A DNA stretch of 64,000 nucleotides from Tetracentron sinense (GCA_015143295.1 CM026562.1:13792041-13856040); one strand, 5' to 3'; positions 46,509-59,882 are shown, numbered from the stretch's first letter. The notes: generated from the sequence alone by a model not told the origin. A program made the numbers and translations.

Positions 46509-49500
46509 GAACCCTACTAGTCAATGAGTGTTTGGCTCGAGTGTTGATTGATACCGGGTCTACTCATTCGTTTGTCTCGCCGAGTTTTTCAGAAGGCTTT
46601 TCTGTGGAGCCTACTCAGCTAGAACCGGAGTTAGCCATTTCGACTCCTCTAGGCAAAACAGTATTGGCAGATAAAGTGTATAGAAATAGCGTGGTCCAAG
46701 TTGGAAGCCACGAGTTGGCGGTTGATCTCATTGTCCTTGGATTCCAAGACTTTGATTTTATATTGGGAATGGATTGGTTAGCGGCACATCACGGGCATGT
46801 AGCTTGCTTTGAGAAAATGGTACTCTTCAAGCTAGTAGAAGGGAAACCATTCCACTTTCGTGGGTTGAAAAGTAGAGATATTGCTCGTTTTACGGCATTG
46901 AGCTTAGCTAACCCCGAGGCAAAGGACTCATCGACTATTCCGGTTGTGAGTAAATTCTTGGATGTGTTTCCAGAGGAGTTGCCGGGATTGCCTCCAGATA
47001 GGGAGATTGAGTTTGTGATCGAGCTTGCACCAGGCACAGCTCCTGTTTTCAGGGCTCCATATAGAATGGCCCCTATTGAACTCAAGGAGTTGAAGACTCA
47101 GTTGGAGGAATTGCAAGGCCTTGGTTTCATTCGACCAAGTGTCTCACCGTGGGGTGCCCCGGTGTTGTTTGTTAAGAAGAAAGATGGTTCGATGCGGATG
47201 TGCGTCGATTACAGGCAATTGAACAAAGTCACTATAAAGAATAGGTATCCCTTGCCTAGGATTGATGACTTGTTCGATTAGTTGAAGGGAGCGAGATTTT
47301 TCTCAAAGATAGATCTTCGATCGGGCTATCACCAGTTGAAGATTAAGGTGGAAGATATTCCCAAAACGGCTTTCCGGACTCGATACGGACACTACGAGTT
47401 CTTGGTAATGCCTTTTGGTCTCACAAACGCGCTGGCAGCTTTTAAGGATTTAATGAATCGGGTGTTTCGGCCATATCTAGATCGATGCGTAATAGTGTTT
47501 GTCGACGATATCTTGGTGTATTCCCAGACACGGGAAGATCACATGCGAGACCTTCGCCTTGCTTTGGAAATGCTGAGAGAGCACAAGCTATACGCTAAAC
47601 TCAGTAAGTGTGAGTTTTGGTTGGAAGAGGTGGCATTCTTAGGCCACGTTGTTTCTGTGGAAGGCATCTCGGTTGATCCAAAGAAGATAGATGCAGTCAT
47701 GAGTTGGGCGAGGCCCAAGAGTGTCACAGAGATACGTAGTTTCCTTGGATTGGCAGGCTACTACAGGAGATTTGTAGAGGGTTTCTCTAGCCTTGCGGCA
47801 CTGCTCACTTACCTGACAAGGAAGAACGCCAGGTTTGTATGGAGTGATAAGTGCGAAATCAGTTTCACGGAACTGAAGAAGAGGCTTACTACAGCCCCTG
47901 TCCTTACTGTGCCATCCGGACCTTATGGGTATGAGGTGTATAGTGATGCCTCACACGTTGGACTTGGGTGTGTACTCATGCAGCACAAGAAATTCATTGC
48001 CTATGCATCAAGGCAGTTGAAGGAGCATGAGAAGAATTATCCCACGCACGACTTGGAGCTTGCGGCGGTCGTGTTTGCACTTAAGATTTGGCGTCATTAC
48101 CTTTATGGGGTGGAGTTCTATGTGTTCACTGATCACAAGAGTCTCAAGTATCTCTTTTCCCAAAAGGAGCTGAATCTAAGGCAACGGCGTTGGATGAAAT
48201 TTTTGAAAGACTATGATTATACCATTCAATACCACCCGGGTAAAGCAAATGTAGTGGCTGATGCTTTGAGTAGAAGACCTCCAGGGTTATTAGCATGCAT
48301 GTTAGTACAGGAATGGAAGCTACTTGAAGACTTGGCAAATCTGGACATTAGTGTGAATGACTCTGTCCATAGTCCTATCTTGGCAAATGTCACGGTTCGG
48401 CCATACATTATAGATTTGATCCAAGAATACCAAGCCACGGATGCTGAATTGTTGGATTATCGGGACAAGGAAGTTGCTAAGGGTAGTGAGGACTTCTCTC
48501 TCACTAGCCGAGGTGCTATCACATTCAAGGGAAGGCTGTGTGTTCCAGCCAATGCAAATCTTCGGAGAGAGATTATGGATGAAGCCCACCGGGTAAAGTA
48601 CACTGTGCATCCAGGGGGTACGAAGATGTACCGGAACCTCAAGAGTCACTTTTGATGGCGGAATATGAAGAGGGAGGTTGCGGAATATGTAGCACGGTGC
48701 TTGGTGTGCCAACAGGTGGAAGCAGAACACATGCGGCCCGCAGGTCTATTACAGTCCCTTCCGATTCCAGAGTGGAAATGGGAGAACATATCCATGGATT
48801 TCATAATTGGCTTGCCAAAGACGGCAAGGGGCTCAGATGCGATATGGGTAGTAGTGGATCGTTTGACGAAGTCCACTCACTTCTTACCTTACCGAACTAC
48901 CTTCAACTCTAGTCAGTTAGCCGCTTTGTACATCAAGGAAGTGGTGAGGTTGCACGGAGTGCCCGTTAGTATTGTGTCAGATCGGGATCCAAGATTCACA
49001 TCACGATTCTGGAAAAGCTTCCAGGAGGCTATGGGTTCCCAACTGGATTTCAGCACCGCTTTTCATCCACAGACGGATGGACAAACCGAGAGAGTGAACC
49101 AAGTCATTGAAGACATGCTTCGGGCTTGTATGTTGGATTTCAGAGGCAGTTGGGAAGAGCACTTGCCTTTGGTTGAATTCGCCTATAATAACAGCTATCA
49201 GGCGAGTATCCAAATGGCACCATTTGAGGCCTTGTATGGGCGAAGTTGTAGGTCTCCTCTCTATTGGGATGAGGTAGGAGAAAGGAAAGTACTTGGTCCG
49301 GAGTTGATTGAGCAAACTGCAGGCACAGTTAAGATCATTCGGGATCGATTGAAAGCCGCTCAAAATCGCCAGAAAAGTTATGCGGACATGCGCCGTAGGG
49401 GCTTGGAATTTCAAGTAGGGGATCAAGTTTTTGTGAAAGTATCTCCTAGCAAAGGGATCATGAGATTTGGAAAGCGAGACAAGCTCAGTCCTCGGTATGT

Positions 49501-49834
49501 TGGGCCTTTTGAGATTATCACACGAGTGGGTGAGGTTGCTTACAGGGTAGCTCTCCCACCTCACATGGCCGCAGTTCACAACGTCTTCCATGTGTCTATG
49601 CTTCGGAAGTACATTGCGGATCCTTCGCATGTCATAGACTTGGAACTGTTGGAGATTCGAGAGGACCTCACCTTGATTGAAAAGCCGGTTCAGATTTTGG
49701 ATCGAAGAGATCAGGTGCTTCGCAACAAGACAATCCCTTTGGTTCTTGTGCAATGGCAACACCATGCTCGGGAAGAAGCTACATGGGAGCGTGAAGCCGA
49801 AGTCAAAGCAAAGTACCCAGAATTAATTGAATGA
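46509..49834 (+). pseudogene. Gypsy pol, copy 1: protease, RT, RNase H, integrase, chromodomain
   Basis: Protease has [13 protein letters not shown]. Reverse transcriptase has [20 protein letters not shown] and the catalytic FVDDIL box (about 47498). RNase H has [10 protein letters not shown]. The integrase zinc region has [10 protein letters not shown] and CLVCQQVE. The integrase core shows its acidic triad in MDFIIG, VSDRDPRF and GQTERVNQ. The C-terminus has a chromodomain-like fold segment (VLVQWQHHAREEATWE) that in this lineage targets heterochromatin. Two in-frame stops, TAG at 47279-47281 (Gln position) and TGA at 48653-48655 (Trp position), disable it; otherwise the frame is intact over 3.3 kb. 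The TGA falls in the zinc region, separating the 47282-48655 and 48665-49834 open frames. Confidence 0.92.
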
Positions 49835-49920
49835 GTTTTTGTATAAGTCTGTATAAGACTTGTAATTTTCTGTTTGGTTTGTAATGCAAGTAGCGTCTAA
49901 ATTTCGAGGACGAAATTTTT

Positions 49921-49935
49921 GTAAGGGGGGGAGGA
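49921..49935 (+). other. Gypsy polypurine tract, copy 1
   Basis: GTAAGGGGGGGAGGA immediately before LTR 2; plus-strand priming site. Confidence 0.85.
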
Positions 49936-52287
49936 TGTAGAGCCCCGGACCTTTTCACATTTTAGGCATAACACTTTCGTTGCCATTTTGCCTTTAAAGA
50001 GGTATAATAAATAAATAAGGAAGAAATTGGAAATTTCAAAATGTTAGAAATGTTCCTTTTCGAAGTACGAACCCAACACAAGTTGAATCGTCAAAATCGG
50101 ACGAACGAGTCAAAAGATATAGCAAAAGCAGTCTGGACCTGCAAGAAATCGTAGCTCGGTTATGCACTAAGGACGTAGCTCGGAAGGCACTAAGGACGTG
50201 CTCCGATAACGTAGCTCTAGCTCTGATAACGTATTCGTTGTGCATCCGTTGTGCAACAGACAACGGGTACGTTGTACAGCAACAACGGGCACATTGTACA
50301 GCGACAACGGGCACGTTGTACATAAGACAACGGACAACGAGCTCAGCACTATGCACAACACACAGCACAACGTGTTCAGCACTGTTCACTGTACAACGTG
50401 TCCGGCACTGTTCATAGCACAACGTGTTCAGTACTGTTCACAGCACAACGTGTTCAGCACTGTTCACAGCACAACGTGTTTGGCACTGTTCACATCACAA
50501 CGTGTTGGGCGTTCGTGTGTTTGCAGAAACTTCAGTAAAGGTATTATGGTCTTTTGGTCGGTTCACTCTTACCTTAAGAGTTTAACCCGAGCCTTTAGGG
50601 CTCATTCTCAACACTTAGAGAGATTAGGAGATAAGAAGAGAGGAGAGGGCGATTCCTAAACCTAGGGTTTCCATTTTTGGAGAGAAATCAAAGGGTTTTG
50701 AGACCCTAGATCACTTCCAGTCCGGGTTTTCTCCAAGATCTCGGCTCAAGCACTCGTGGAGAGCGTTCTCCAAGCTAGGGCAGAAGCTACACAGTCGTTT
50801 TGGAAAGGGGATTTCTTCCTCACTTGATCAAGGTCGGTACTTCTTGCTACCCTCCTAGTTATAGTTCCTCTTTCCCCTTTATTTCTCTTTATTTTCCTTT
50901 ATTTACACATGTGCTATGAGATAGAGGGTTGTGAATGGTGAATGGAGATGGTATGGGCGACTGGATGCCAATGGTTGTGTTGTGATGATTATAATGGGGA
51001 GGGCATTGTTCCAATAATGAACATACATGTATGATTTGAGTAAAACCCATCTAGAAAAGCATGTTGTAGGGTAAATCGATAATGAACACACCATGTTTGA
51101 TGAAATGCCAAGGTTAATAAAGTGAGTTTTAATTTAGGAAATGCATGCCTAATAAATTATGGATATTGCTAGGGCCTATGATAGTGTGTTTTCTTGCTTT
51201 CCCTAAATGACATGAATATTACATTGCTCAATCATTGATGTTATATGTGTTGTGAAATCACCTAAATGTCATATTTAAATTTAAATGCAAGTATGTACAC
51301 GGTTCCCACGAGCACGGCATGCATGACATGATTTATCGAGGTTTTCAAGAACATGGTTAGAGGTGGGACATATCCTACGATATGTTTTACCTCGCTTTTC
51401 ACAAGAAGACAAGAACCAACATTACACGAGGGGTCTCCCCTCACTCACAAGTGCATATCATGAAGAAGGGTCTCCCTTCCCTCGCAAGTGCATTGCATAA
51501 AGAAGGGTCTCCCTTCCCTCTCAAGGCATCTCTCAAGTGCATCTCACAAGGATATCTCACAAGTGTATCTCACAAGTTACATGATCACAAGCAAGCACGC
51601 ATGACATGCATGACATGACACGTACGACGCGCTCGACAAGATCAAGTAAGACAAACACGACAAGCTTTCAAGTACGAAAAGATATTTCAAGCCAAGTCAA
51701 GTGCACGATGTTTTCAAGAGGTTTTATCGGCTTTCTACAAAATACAAGCATGATTATAAATTGTTTTACTTCCTTGTATGATATGAATTGTTTCCTGCTT
51801 TATGTATGCTATCTGTATGCTATGACTGTTGGTTAGTGCTTAGTACCTGCTGAGTATTCCATGCTCAGCCGTACTTCTTATGTCGGCAGGTGATGGCGGA
51901 GCAGCTGCTCCTTTTGATGTCTGGGCTCCGAGCCCTTGGGTGGAGGAGGAGTACATCGAGGAACCTTTGGAGGAACCTCCAGTAGAGGGTTACCATTAGG
52001 TGGTTGTAGATTCTGAGTGAATAGCTGTGGGTGAGATGAGAGATATACATTCATGTATTTTGGCGGGTCTGCCCGCACTTTCTTTTGGTTACTTTTGTAT
52101 AAACTTGGATTACCATGTGTATATACTTAGAGGTTGTTAGACTTCCGCTGTGTTTTATAGTTATGTTTCCGCTGTCATCCTCTATTGTATATGCTCTATG
52201 GGTTTTGCAGGTTGGTTGCCAAGCAAGTCATGATTAGTCGTCCAAAGTTCACTCTAACTCTCCTAGGGTGGGTTTTGGGTCGCGACA
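49936..52287 (+). repeat. Gypsy LTR 2 (middle, chimeric)
   Basis: 2352 bp. Its first part shares variants with LTR 3 (GGCATAACAC, AATGTTAG, AGATTAGGAG, the shorter repeat array). Its last part shares variants with LTR 1 (GGTTAATAAAG, CTATGATAGTG, GTACCTGCTG). The switch lies between about 50625 and 51115. Confidence 0.92.
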
Positions 52288-52291
52288 GAAG

Positions 52292-52303
52292 TGGTATCAA
52301 AGC
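52292..52303 (+). other. Gypsy primer binding site, copy 2
   Basis: Same 12-base site as copy 1, after LTR 2. Confidence 0.85.
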
Positions 52304-52647
52304 TTAGGCTTTAGGTCTCTAGGGTCACTTAGAATCTTATACCACGGCTTGACAAGAGCATATGTTAGGAAACAAGTTAGGAAGGAAGTGAGTCGGAAAC
52401 GAGTCTGGTTCCAAGTTTAAGACTAAACTTTAGTCTTAGTCTAAAATGGTTGCTTTAACCAAGTACGGTCCTAGATACACCAGAACACTAAAGTATAAGT
52501 ATAATGTGATGAATACTCTGATGACTTGATGTGATGTATATTAGTATTATACAGCTAATACAAATTGAATTATTGTGAAACGACATTGAAATAAGCTGTG
52601 GTTTCAAGTGAGACTCATGTGGTGCTATTGTTCTCAGGACTTTAGTC

Positions 52648-53896
52648 ATGAGGCGGGGCACACGGGGTCGTGGACCACACACCAGAGCTTCATCTTCTTC
52701 CAGAGATGAGGATGAGCAGCCGGACCTCTCCTAGGTCTTAGGCTCTATTGCTGAGACACTCGCCATACTGGCGGCTCGGCAAGCTATACCATCGTCGGCG
52801 GCACCTACTCCACTGCCCGCAGCTCCAGTACATCGTACAGCTGGAGTTGAGGCATTCAGGAGATTGCGGCCTCCACCATTCCATGGGAGTGTGGACCCTC
52901 TTGCTGCGGAGGCATGGATCCTCCAGATGGAGAAGATCTTTGCGGTCCTCTCGCCTACAGAGGAGGATAGAGTAGCATGGGCAGTTTTCATGCTAGAGAG
53001 CGAAGCCCACCATTGGTGGTTGTCCGCATTGAGGATGCGAGATTTGACCATGCAGGGTCAACCTTGGACTTGGGAGGAGTTCAAGGACACTTTTTATAAG
53101 AAGTACTTTCCGATCGGAGCACGGGAAAGGAAAGAGAGAGAATTCATCAACCTTGAGCAAGGTTCGATGTCAGTAGCATAATATGAAGCTAAGTTCTCGG
53201 AGCTCTCTAGATTTATGCCTCACATGGTGGCTACTGAGGCAAGGAAGGCGAGGAGATTTGAGCAAGGGCTCAAGGATGTTATCATGGAGAAGGTTTCGGT
53301 TTTCAGACATGCTACCTACCCTGAGGTAGTAGACAAGGCCTTATTGGTCGAGGCCAATTCAGAGACAGTGTCCAAGAAGAGGGAGTTGGCAAGAGGCCAA
53401 GCCAGTAGTTCAGCACCTCCAGAGAGGCGGGCTCGTACCTGCCCTTATCAGTATGCGTGGCCAGCACCACCGATGAGGCCATCTTATGCGCCTCTAGCTC
53501 CACGGCAGTATGTGCCTCAGGCACCACGACCTCAGGCTCTTCCAGCTCCACGGCCAGTTGCACCTCAGACGTTGAGGTATGCTCCACCTCCGGCCCCTCT
53601 GACCTATACACACGAGGTCTGCACTTCGTGCGGCCGAAGGCATCCGGCAGGAGATTGCCGAAGGGCATCGGGTAGATGCTTTCATTGTGGTCGCCAGGGC
53701 CATATGATCAGGGATTGCCCCAGTCGGCATTTACCAGGCCAGTCTCAGGGGATTAGGCCCCCAGCACACCCAACAGGATCATATCAGGCGTCATCCCAGA
53801 CTACCCGGGCTACACCTCCGCCTCGCCAGGCGAACCAGGGGCGAGTTTTTACCTTAATAGAGGGTGATGCACTTGCATCTGACGATGTGGTGCAAG
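52648..53896 (+). pseudogene. Gypsy gag, copy 2, two in-frame stops
   Basis: Colinear with copy 1. It keeps the shared TAA (53179-53181) and has one private nonsense change, CAG to TAG at 52732, within the N-terminal part. Zinc knuckles and gag domain are as in copy 1. The private change shows that some mutation followed the duplication. Confidence 0.9.
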
Positions 53897-54040
53897 GTAC
53901 GCGTTTGGAGTTATTTTCTTTATTCGTGATTGTTATGTTATGTTTTATTCATTGTGTACGTACTTGGTATGCTATATATATATATACCTATGTGTATACA
54001 CTGTTGATGCTTGAATTGACGTAACTAGCTAAAATTTCAG
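53897..54040 (+). other. Putative intron between gag and pol, copy 2
   Basis: Identical in position and, by eye, in sequence to the copy-1 intron; GT and AG conserved. Confidence 0.7.
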
Positions 54041-57000
54041 GAACCCTACTAGTCAATGAGTGTTTGGCTCGAGTGTTGATTGATACCGGGTCTACTCATT
54101 CGTTTGTCTCGCCGAGTTTTTCAGAAGGCTTTTCTGTGGAGCCTACTCAGCTAGAACCGGAGTTAGCCATTTCGACTCCTCTAGGCAAAACAGTATTGGC
54201 AGATAAAGTGTATAGAAATAGCGTGGTCCAAGTTGGAAGCCACGAGTTGGCGGTTGATCTCATTGTCCTTGGATTCCAAGACTTTGATTTTATATTGGGA
54301 ATGGATTGGTTAGCGGCACATCACGGGCATGTAGCTTGCTTTGAGAAAATGGTACTCTTCAAGCTAGTAGAAGGGAAACCATTCCACTTTCGTGGGTTGA
54401 AAAGTAGAGATATTGCTCGTTTTACGGCATTGAGCTTAGCTAACCCCGAGGCAAAGGACTCATCGACTATTCCGGTTGTGAGTAAATTCTTGGATGTGTT
54501 TCCAGAGGAGTTGCCGGGATTGCCTCCAGATAGGGAGATTGAGTTTGTGATCGAGCTTGCACCAGGCACAGCTCCTGTTTTCAGGGCTCCATATAGAATG
54601 GCCCCTATTGAACTCAAGGAGTTGAAGACTCAGTTGGAGGAATTGCAAGGCCTTGGTTTCATTCGACCAAGTGTCTCACCGTGGGGTGCCCCGGTGTTGT
54701 TTGTTAAGAAGAAAGATGGTTCGATGCGGATGTGCGTCGATTACAGGCAATTGAACAAAGTCACTATAAAGAATAGGTATCCCTTGCCTAGGATTGATGA
54801 CTTGTTCGATTAGTTGAAGGGAGCGAGATTTTTCTCAAAGATAGATCTTCGATCGGGCTATCACCAGTTGAAGATTAAGGTGGAAGATATTCCCAAAACG
54901 GCTTTCCGGACTCGATACGGACACTACGAGTTCTTGGTAATGCCTTTTGGTCTCACAAACGCGCTGGCAGCTTTTAAGGATTTAATGAATCGGGTGTTTC
55001 GGCCATATCTAGATCGATGCGTAATAGTGTTTGTCGACGATATCTTGGTGTATTCCCAGACACGGGAAGATCACATGCGAGACCTTCGCCTTGCTTTGGA
55101 AATGCTGAGAGAGCACAAGCTATACGCTAAACTCAGTAAGTGTGAGTTTTGGTTGGAAGAGGTGGCATTCTTAGGCCACGTTGTTTCTGTGGAAGGCATC
55201 TCGGTTGATCCAAAGAAGATAGATGCAGTCATGAGTTGGGCGAGGCCCAAGAGTGTCACAGAGATACGTAGTTTCCTTGGATTGGCAGGCTACTACAGGA
55301 GATTTGTAGAGGGTTTCTCTAGCCTTGCGGCACTGCTCACTTACCTGACAAGGAAGAACGCCAGGTTTGTATGGAGTGATAAGTGCGAAATCAGTTTCAC
55401 GGAACTGAAGAAGAGGCTTACTACAGCCCCTGTCCTTACTGTGCCATCCGGACCTTATGGGTATGAGGTGTATAGTGATGCCTCACACGTTGGACTTGGG
55501 TGTGTACTCATGCAGCACAAGAAATTCATTGCCTATGCATCAAGGCAGTTGAAGGAGCATGAGAAGAATTATCCCACGCACGACTTGGAGCTTGCGGCGG
55601 TCGTGTTTGCACTTAAGATTTGGCGTCATTACCTTTATGGGGTGGAGTTCTATGTGTTCACTGATCACAAGAGTCTCAAGTATCTCTTTTCCCAAAAGGA
55701 GCTGAATCTAAGGCAACGGCGTTGGATGAAATTTTTGAAAGACTATGATTATACCATTCAATACCACCCGGGTAAAGCAAATGTAGTGGCTGATGCTTTG
55801 AGTAGAAGACCTCCAGGGTTATTAGCATGCATGTTAGTACAGGAATGGAAGCTACTTGAAGACTTGGCAAATCTGGACATTAGTGTGAATGACTCTGTCC
55901 ATAGTCCTATCTTGGCAAATGTCACGGTTCGGCCATACATTATAGATTTGATCCAAGAATACCAAGCCACGGATGCTGAATTGTTGGATTATCGGGACAA
56001 GGAAGTTGCTAAGGGTAGTGAGGACTTCTCTCTCACTAGCCGAGGTGCTATCACATTCAAGGGAAGGCTGTGTGTTCCAGCCAATGCAAATCTTCGGAGA
56101 GAGATTATGGATGAAGCCCACCGGGTAAAGTACACTGTGCATCCAGGGGGTACGAAGATGTACCGGAACCTCAAGAGTCACTTTTGATGGCGGAATATGA
56201 AGAGGGAGGTTGCGGAATATGTAGCACGGTGCTTGGTGTGCCAACAGGTGGAAGCAGAACACATGCGGCCCGCAGGTCTATTACAGTCCCTTCCGATTCC
56301 AGAGTGGAAATGGGAGAACATATCCATGGATTTCATAATTGGCTTGCCAAAGACGGCAAGGGGCTCAGATGCGATATGGGTAGTAGTGGATCGTTTGACG
56401 AAGTCCACTCACTTCTTACCTTACCGAACTACCTTCAACTCTAGTCAGTTAGCCGCTTTGTACATCAAGGAAGTGGTGAGGTTGCACGGAGTGCCCGTTA
56501 GTATTGTGTCAGATCGGGATCCAAGATTCACATCACGATTCTGGAAAAGCTTCCAGGAGGCTATGGGTTCCCAACTGGATTTCAGCACCGCTTTTCATCC
56601 ACAGACGGATGGACAAACCGAGAGAGTGAACCAAGTCATTGAAGACATGCTTCGGGCTTGTATGTTGGATTTCAGAGGCAGTTGGGAAGAGCACTTGCCT
56701 TTGGTTGAATTCGCCTATAATAACAGCTATCAGGCGAGTATCCAAATGGCACCATTTGAGGCCTTGTATGGGCGAAGTTGTAGGTCTCCTCTCTATTGGG
56801 ATGAGGTAGGAGAAAGGAAAGTACTTGGTCCGGAGTTGATTGAGCAAACTGCAGGCACAGTTAAGATCATTCGGGATCGATTGAAAGCCGCTCAAAATCG
56901 CCAGAAAAGTTATGCGGACATGCGCCGTAGGGGCTTGGAATTTCAAGTAGGGGATCAAGTTTTTGTGAAAGTATCTCCTAGCAAAGGGATCATGAGATTT

Positions 57001-57366
57001 GGAAAGCGAGACAAGCTCAGTCCTCGGTATGTTGGGCCTTTTGAGATTATCACACGAGTGGGTGAGGTTGCTTACAGGGTAGCTCTCCCACCTCACATGG
57101 CCGCAGTTCACAACGTCTTCCATGTGTCTATGCTTCGGAAGTACATTGCGGATCCTTCGCATGTCATAGACTTGGAACTGTTGGAGATTCGAGAGGACCT
57201 CACCTTGATTGAAAAGCCGGTTCAGATTTTGGATCGAAGAGATCAGGTGCTTCGCAACAAGACAATCCCTTTGGTTCTTGTGCAATGGCAACACCATGCT
57301 CGGGAAGAAGCTACATGGGAGCGTGAAGCCGAAGTCAAAGCAAAGTACCCAGAATTAATTGAATGA
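54041..57366 (+). pseudogene. Gypsy pol, copy 2
   Basis: Same domains and the same two stops (54811-54813 and 56185-56187) as copy 1, with no indel relative to it. I saw no difference from copy 1 by eye across the sampled stretches. Identical inherited defects show that this copy was made by DNA duplication of an already defective element, not by a fresh transposition of an active one. Confidence 0.92.
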
Positions 57367-57452
57367 GTTTTTGTATAAGTCTGTATAAGACTTGTAATTT
57401 TCTGTTTGGTTTGTAATGCAAGTAGCGTCTAAATTTCGAGGACGAAATTTTT

Positions 57453-57467
57453 GTAAGGGGGGGAGGA
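57453..57467 (+). other. Gypsy polypurine tract, copy 2
   Basis: Same purine run as copy 1, immediately before LTR 3. Confidence 0.85.
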
Positions 57468-59817
57468 TGTAGAGCCCCGGACCTTTTCACATTTTAGGCA
57501 TAACACTTTCGTTGCCATTTTGCCTTTAAAGAGGTATAATAAATAAATAAGGAAGAAATTGGAAATTTCAAAATGTTAGAAATGTTCCTTTTCGAAGTAC
57601 GAACCCAACACAAGTTGAATCGTCAAAATCGGACGAACGAGTCAAAAGATATAGCAAAAGCAGTCTGGACCTGCAAGCAATCGTAGCTCGGTTATGCACT
57701 AAGGACGTAGCTCGGAAGGCACTAAGGACGTGCTCCGATAACGTAGCTCTAGCTCTGATAACGTATTCGTTGTGCATCCGTTGTGCAACAGACAACGGGT
57801 ACGTTGTACAGCAACAACGGGCACATTGTACAGCGACAACGGGCACGTTGTACATAAGACAACGGACAACGAGCTCAGCACTATGCACAACACACAGCAC
57901 AACGTGTTCAGCACTGTTCACTGTACAACGTGTCCGGCACTGTTCATAGCACAACGTGTTCAGTACTGTTCACAGCACAACGTGTTCAGCACTGTTCACA
58001 GCACAACGTGTTTGGCACTGTTCACATCACAACGTGTTGGGCGTTCGTGTGTTTGCAGAAACTTCAGTAAAGGTATTATGGTCTTTTGGTCGGTTCACTC
58101 TTACCTTAAGAGTTTAACCCGAGCCTTTAGGGCTCATTCTCAACACTTAGAGAGATTAGGAGATAAGAAGAGAGGAGAGGGCGATTCCTAAACCTAGGGT
58201 TTCCATTTTTGGAGAGAAATCAAAGGGTTTTGAGACCCTAGATCACTTCCAGTCCGGGTTTTCTCCAAGATCTCGGCTCAAGCACTCGTGGAGAGCGTTC
58301 TCCAAGCTAGGGCAGAAGCTACACAGTCGTTTTGGAAAGGGGATTTCTTCCTCACTTGATCAAGGTCGGTACTTCTTGCTACCCTCCTAGTTATAGTTCC
58401 TCTTTCCCCTTTATTTCTCTTTATTTTCCTTTATTTACACATGTGCTATGAGATAGAGGGTTGTGAATGGTGAATGGAGATGGTATGGGCGACTGGATGC
58501 CAATGGTTGTGTTGTGATGATTATAATGGGGAGGGCATTGTTCCAATAATGAACATACATGTATGATTTGAGTAAAACCCATCTAGAAAAGCATGTTGTA
58601 GGGTAAATCGATAATGAACACACCATGTTTGATGAAATGCCAAGGTGAATAAAGTGAGTTGTAATTTAGGAAATGCATGCCTAATAAATTATGGATATTG
58701 CTAGGGCCTATTATAATGTGTTTTCTTGCTTTCCCTAAATGACATGAATATTACATTGCTCAATCATTGATATTATATGTGTTGTGAAATCACCCAAATG
58801 TCATATTTAAATTTAAATGCAAGTATGTACACGGTTCCCACGAGCACGGCATGCATGACATGATTTATCGAGGTTTTCAAAAACATGGTTAGAGGTGGGA
58901 CATATCCTACGATATGTTTTACCTCGCTTTTCACAAGAAGACAAGAACCAACATTACACGAGGGGTCTCTCCTCACTCACAAGTGCATATCATGAAGAAG
59001 GGTCTCCCTTCCCTCGCAAGTGCATTGCATAAAGAAGGGTCTCCCTTCCCTCTCAAGGCATCTCTCAAGCGCATCTCACAAGGATATCTCACAAGTGTAT
59101 CTCACAAGTTACATGATCACAAGCAAGCACGCATGACATGCATGACATGACACGTACGACGCGCTCGACAAGATCAAGTAAGACAAACACGACAAGCTTT
59201 CAAGTACGAAAAGATATTTCAAGCCAAGTCAAGTGCACGATGTTTTCAAGAGGTTTTATCGGATTTCTACGAAATACAAGCATGATTATAAATTGTTTTA
59301 CTTCCTTGTATGATATGAATTGTTTCCTGCTTTATGTATGCTATCTGTATGCTATGACTGTTGGTTAGTGCTTAGTACCCGCTGAGTATTCCATGCTCAA
59401 CCGTACTTCTTATGTCGGCAGGTGATGGCGGAGCAGCTGCTCCTTTTGATGTCTGTGCTCCGAGCCCTTGGGTGGAGGAGGAGTACATCGAGGAACCTTT
59501 GGAGGAACCTCCAGTAGAGGGTTACCATTAGGTGGTTGTAGATTCTTAGTGAATAGCTGTGGGTGAGATGAGAGATATACATTCATGTATTTTGGCGGGT
59601 CTGTCCGCACTTTCTTTTGGTTACTTTTGTATAAACTTGGATTACCATGTGTATATACTTAGAGGTTGTTAGACTTCCGTTGTGTTTTATAGTTATGTTT
59701 CCGCTGTCATCCTCTATTGTATATGCTCTGTGGGTTTTGCAGGTTGGTTGCCAAGCAAGTCATGATTAGTCGTCCAAAGTTCACTCTAACTCCTAGGGTT
59801 GGTTTTGGGTCGCGACA
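57468..59817 (+). repeat. Gypsy LTR 3
   Basis: 2350 bp, ending GGGTCGCGACA. Its 3' part carries private variants absent from LTRs 1 and 2 (GGTGAATAAAG, CTATTATAATG, GTCTCTCCTC, GTACCCGCTG, GTCTGTGCTCC). The target duplication GTTTC follows. Confidence 0.95.
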
Positions 59818-59882
59818 GTTTCAATCTAAGAAAAATTGAATGTAAAATGAAAAATCAAGTTTCTCAGATTTTTAGCTTAAAA

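Larger units (their letters stand above)
42360..59817 (+). mobile_element. Tandem Ty3/gypsy chromovirus array (LTR-int-LTR-int-LTR)
   Basis: Three LTRs (42360-44755, 49936-52287, 57468-59817) flank two colinear internal regions offset by exactly 7532 bp. Only the outer edges carry the target duplication GTTTC (42355-42359 and 59818-59822), a perfect match, so it entered as one insertion. The Pol order is protease, reverse transcriptase, RNase H, integrase and chromodomain-like tail, and the lineage resembles Tekay/Del. It sits in the stretch between the copia pol and extra ORF. Confidence 0.93.

Noticed and set aside
49001..49765. 254-codon minus-strand open frame opposite integrase (also 56533-57297)
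   Set aside because: Shadow of the conserved integrase/chromodomain coding strand; no homology and no promoter.
42360..59817. Two independent adjacent gypsy insertions
   Set aside because: Only one target duplication exists, the middle LTR is shared and chimeric, and both internal regions carry the same stops.
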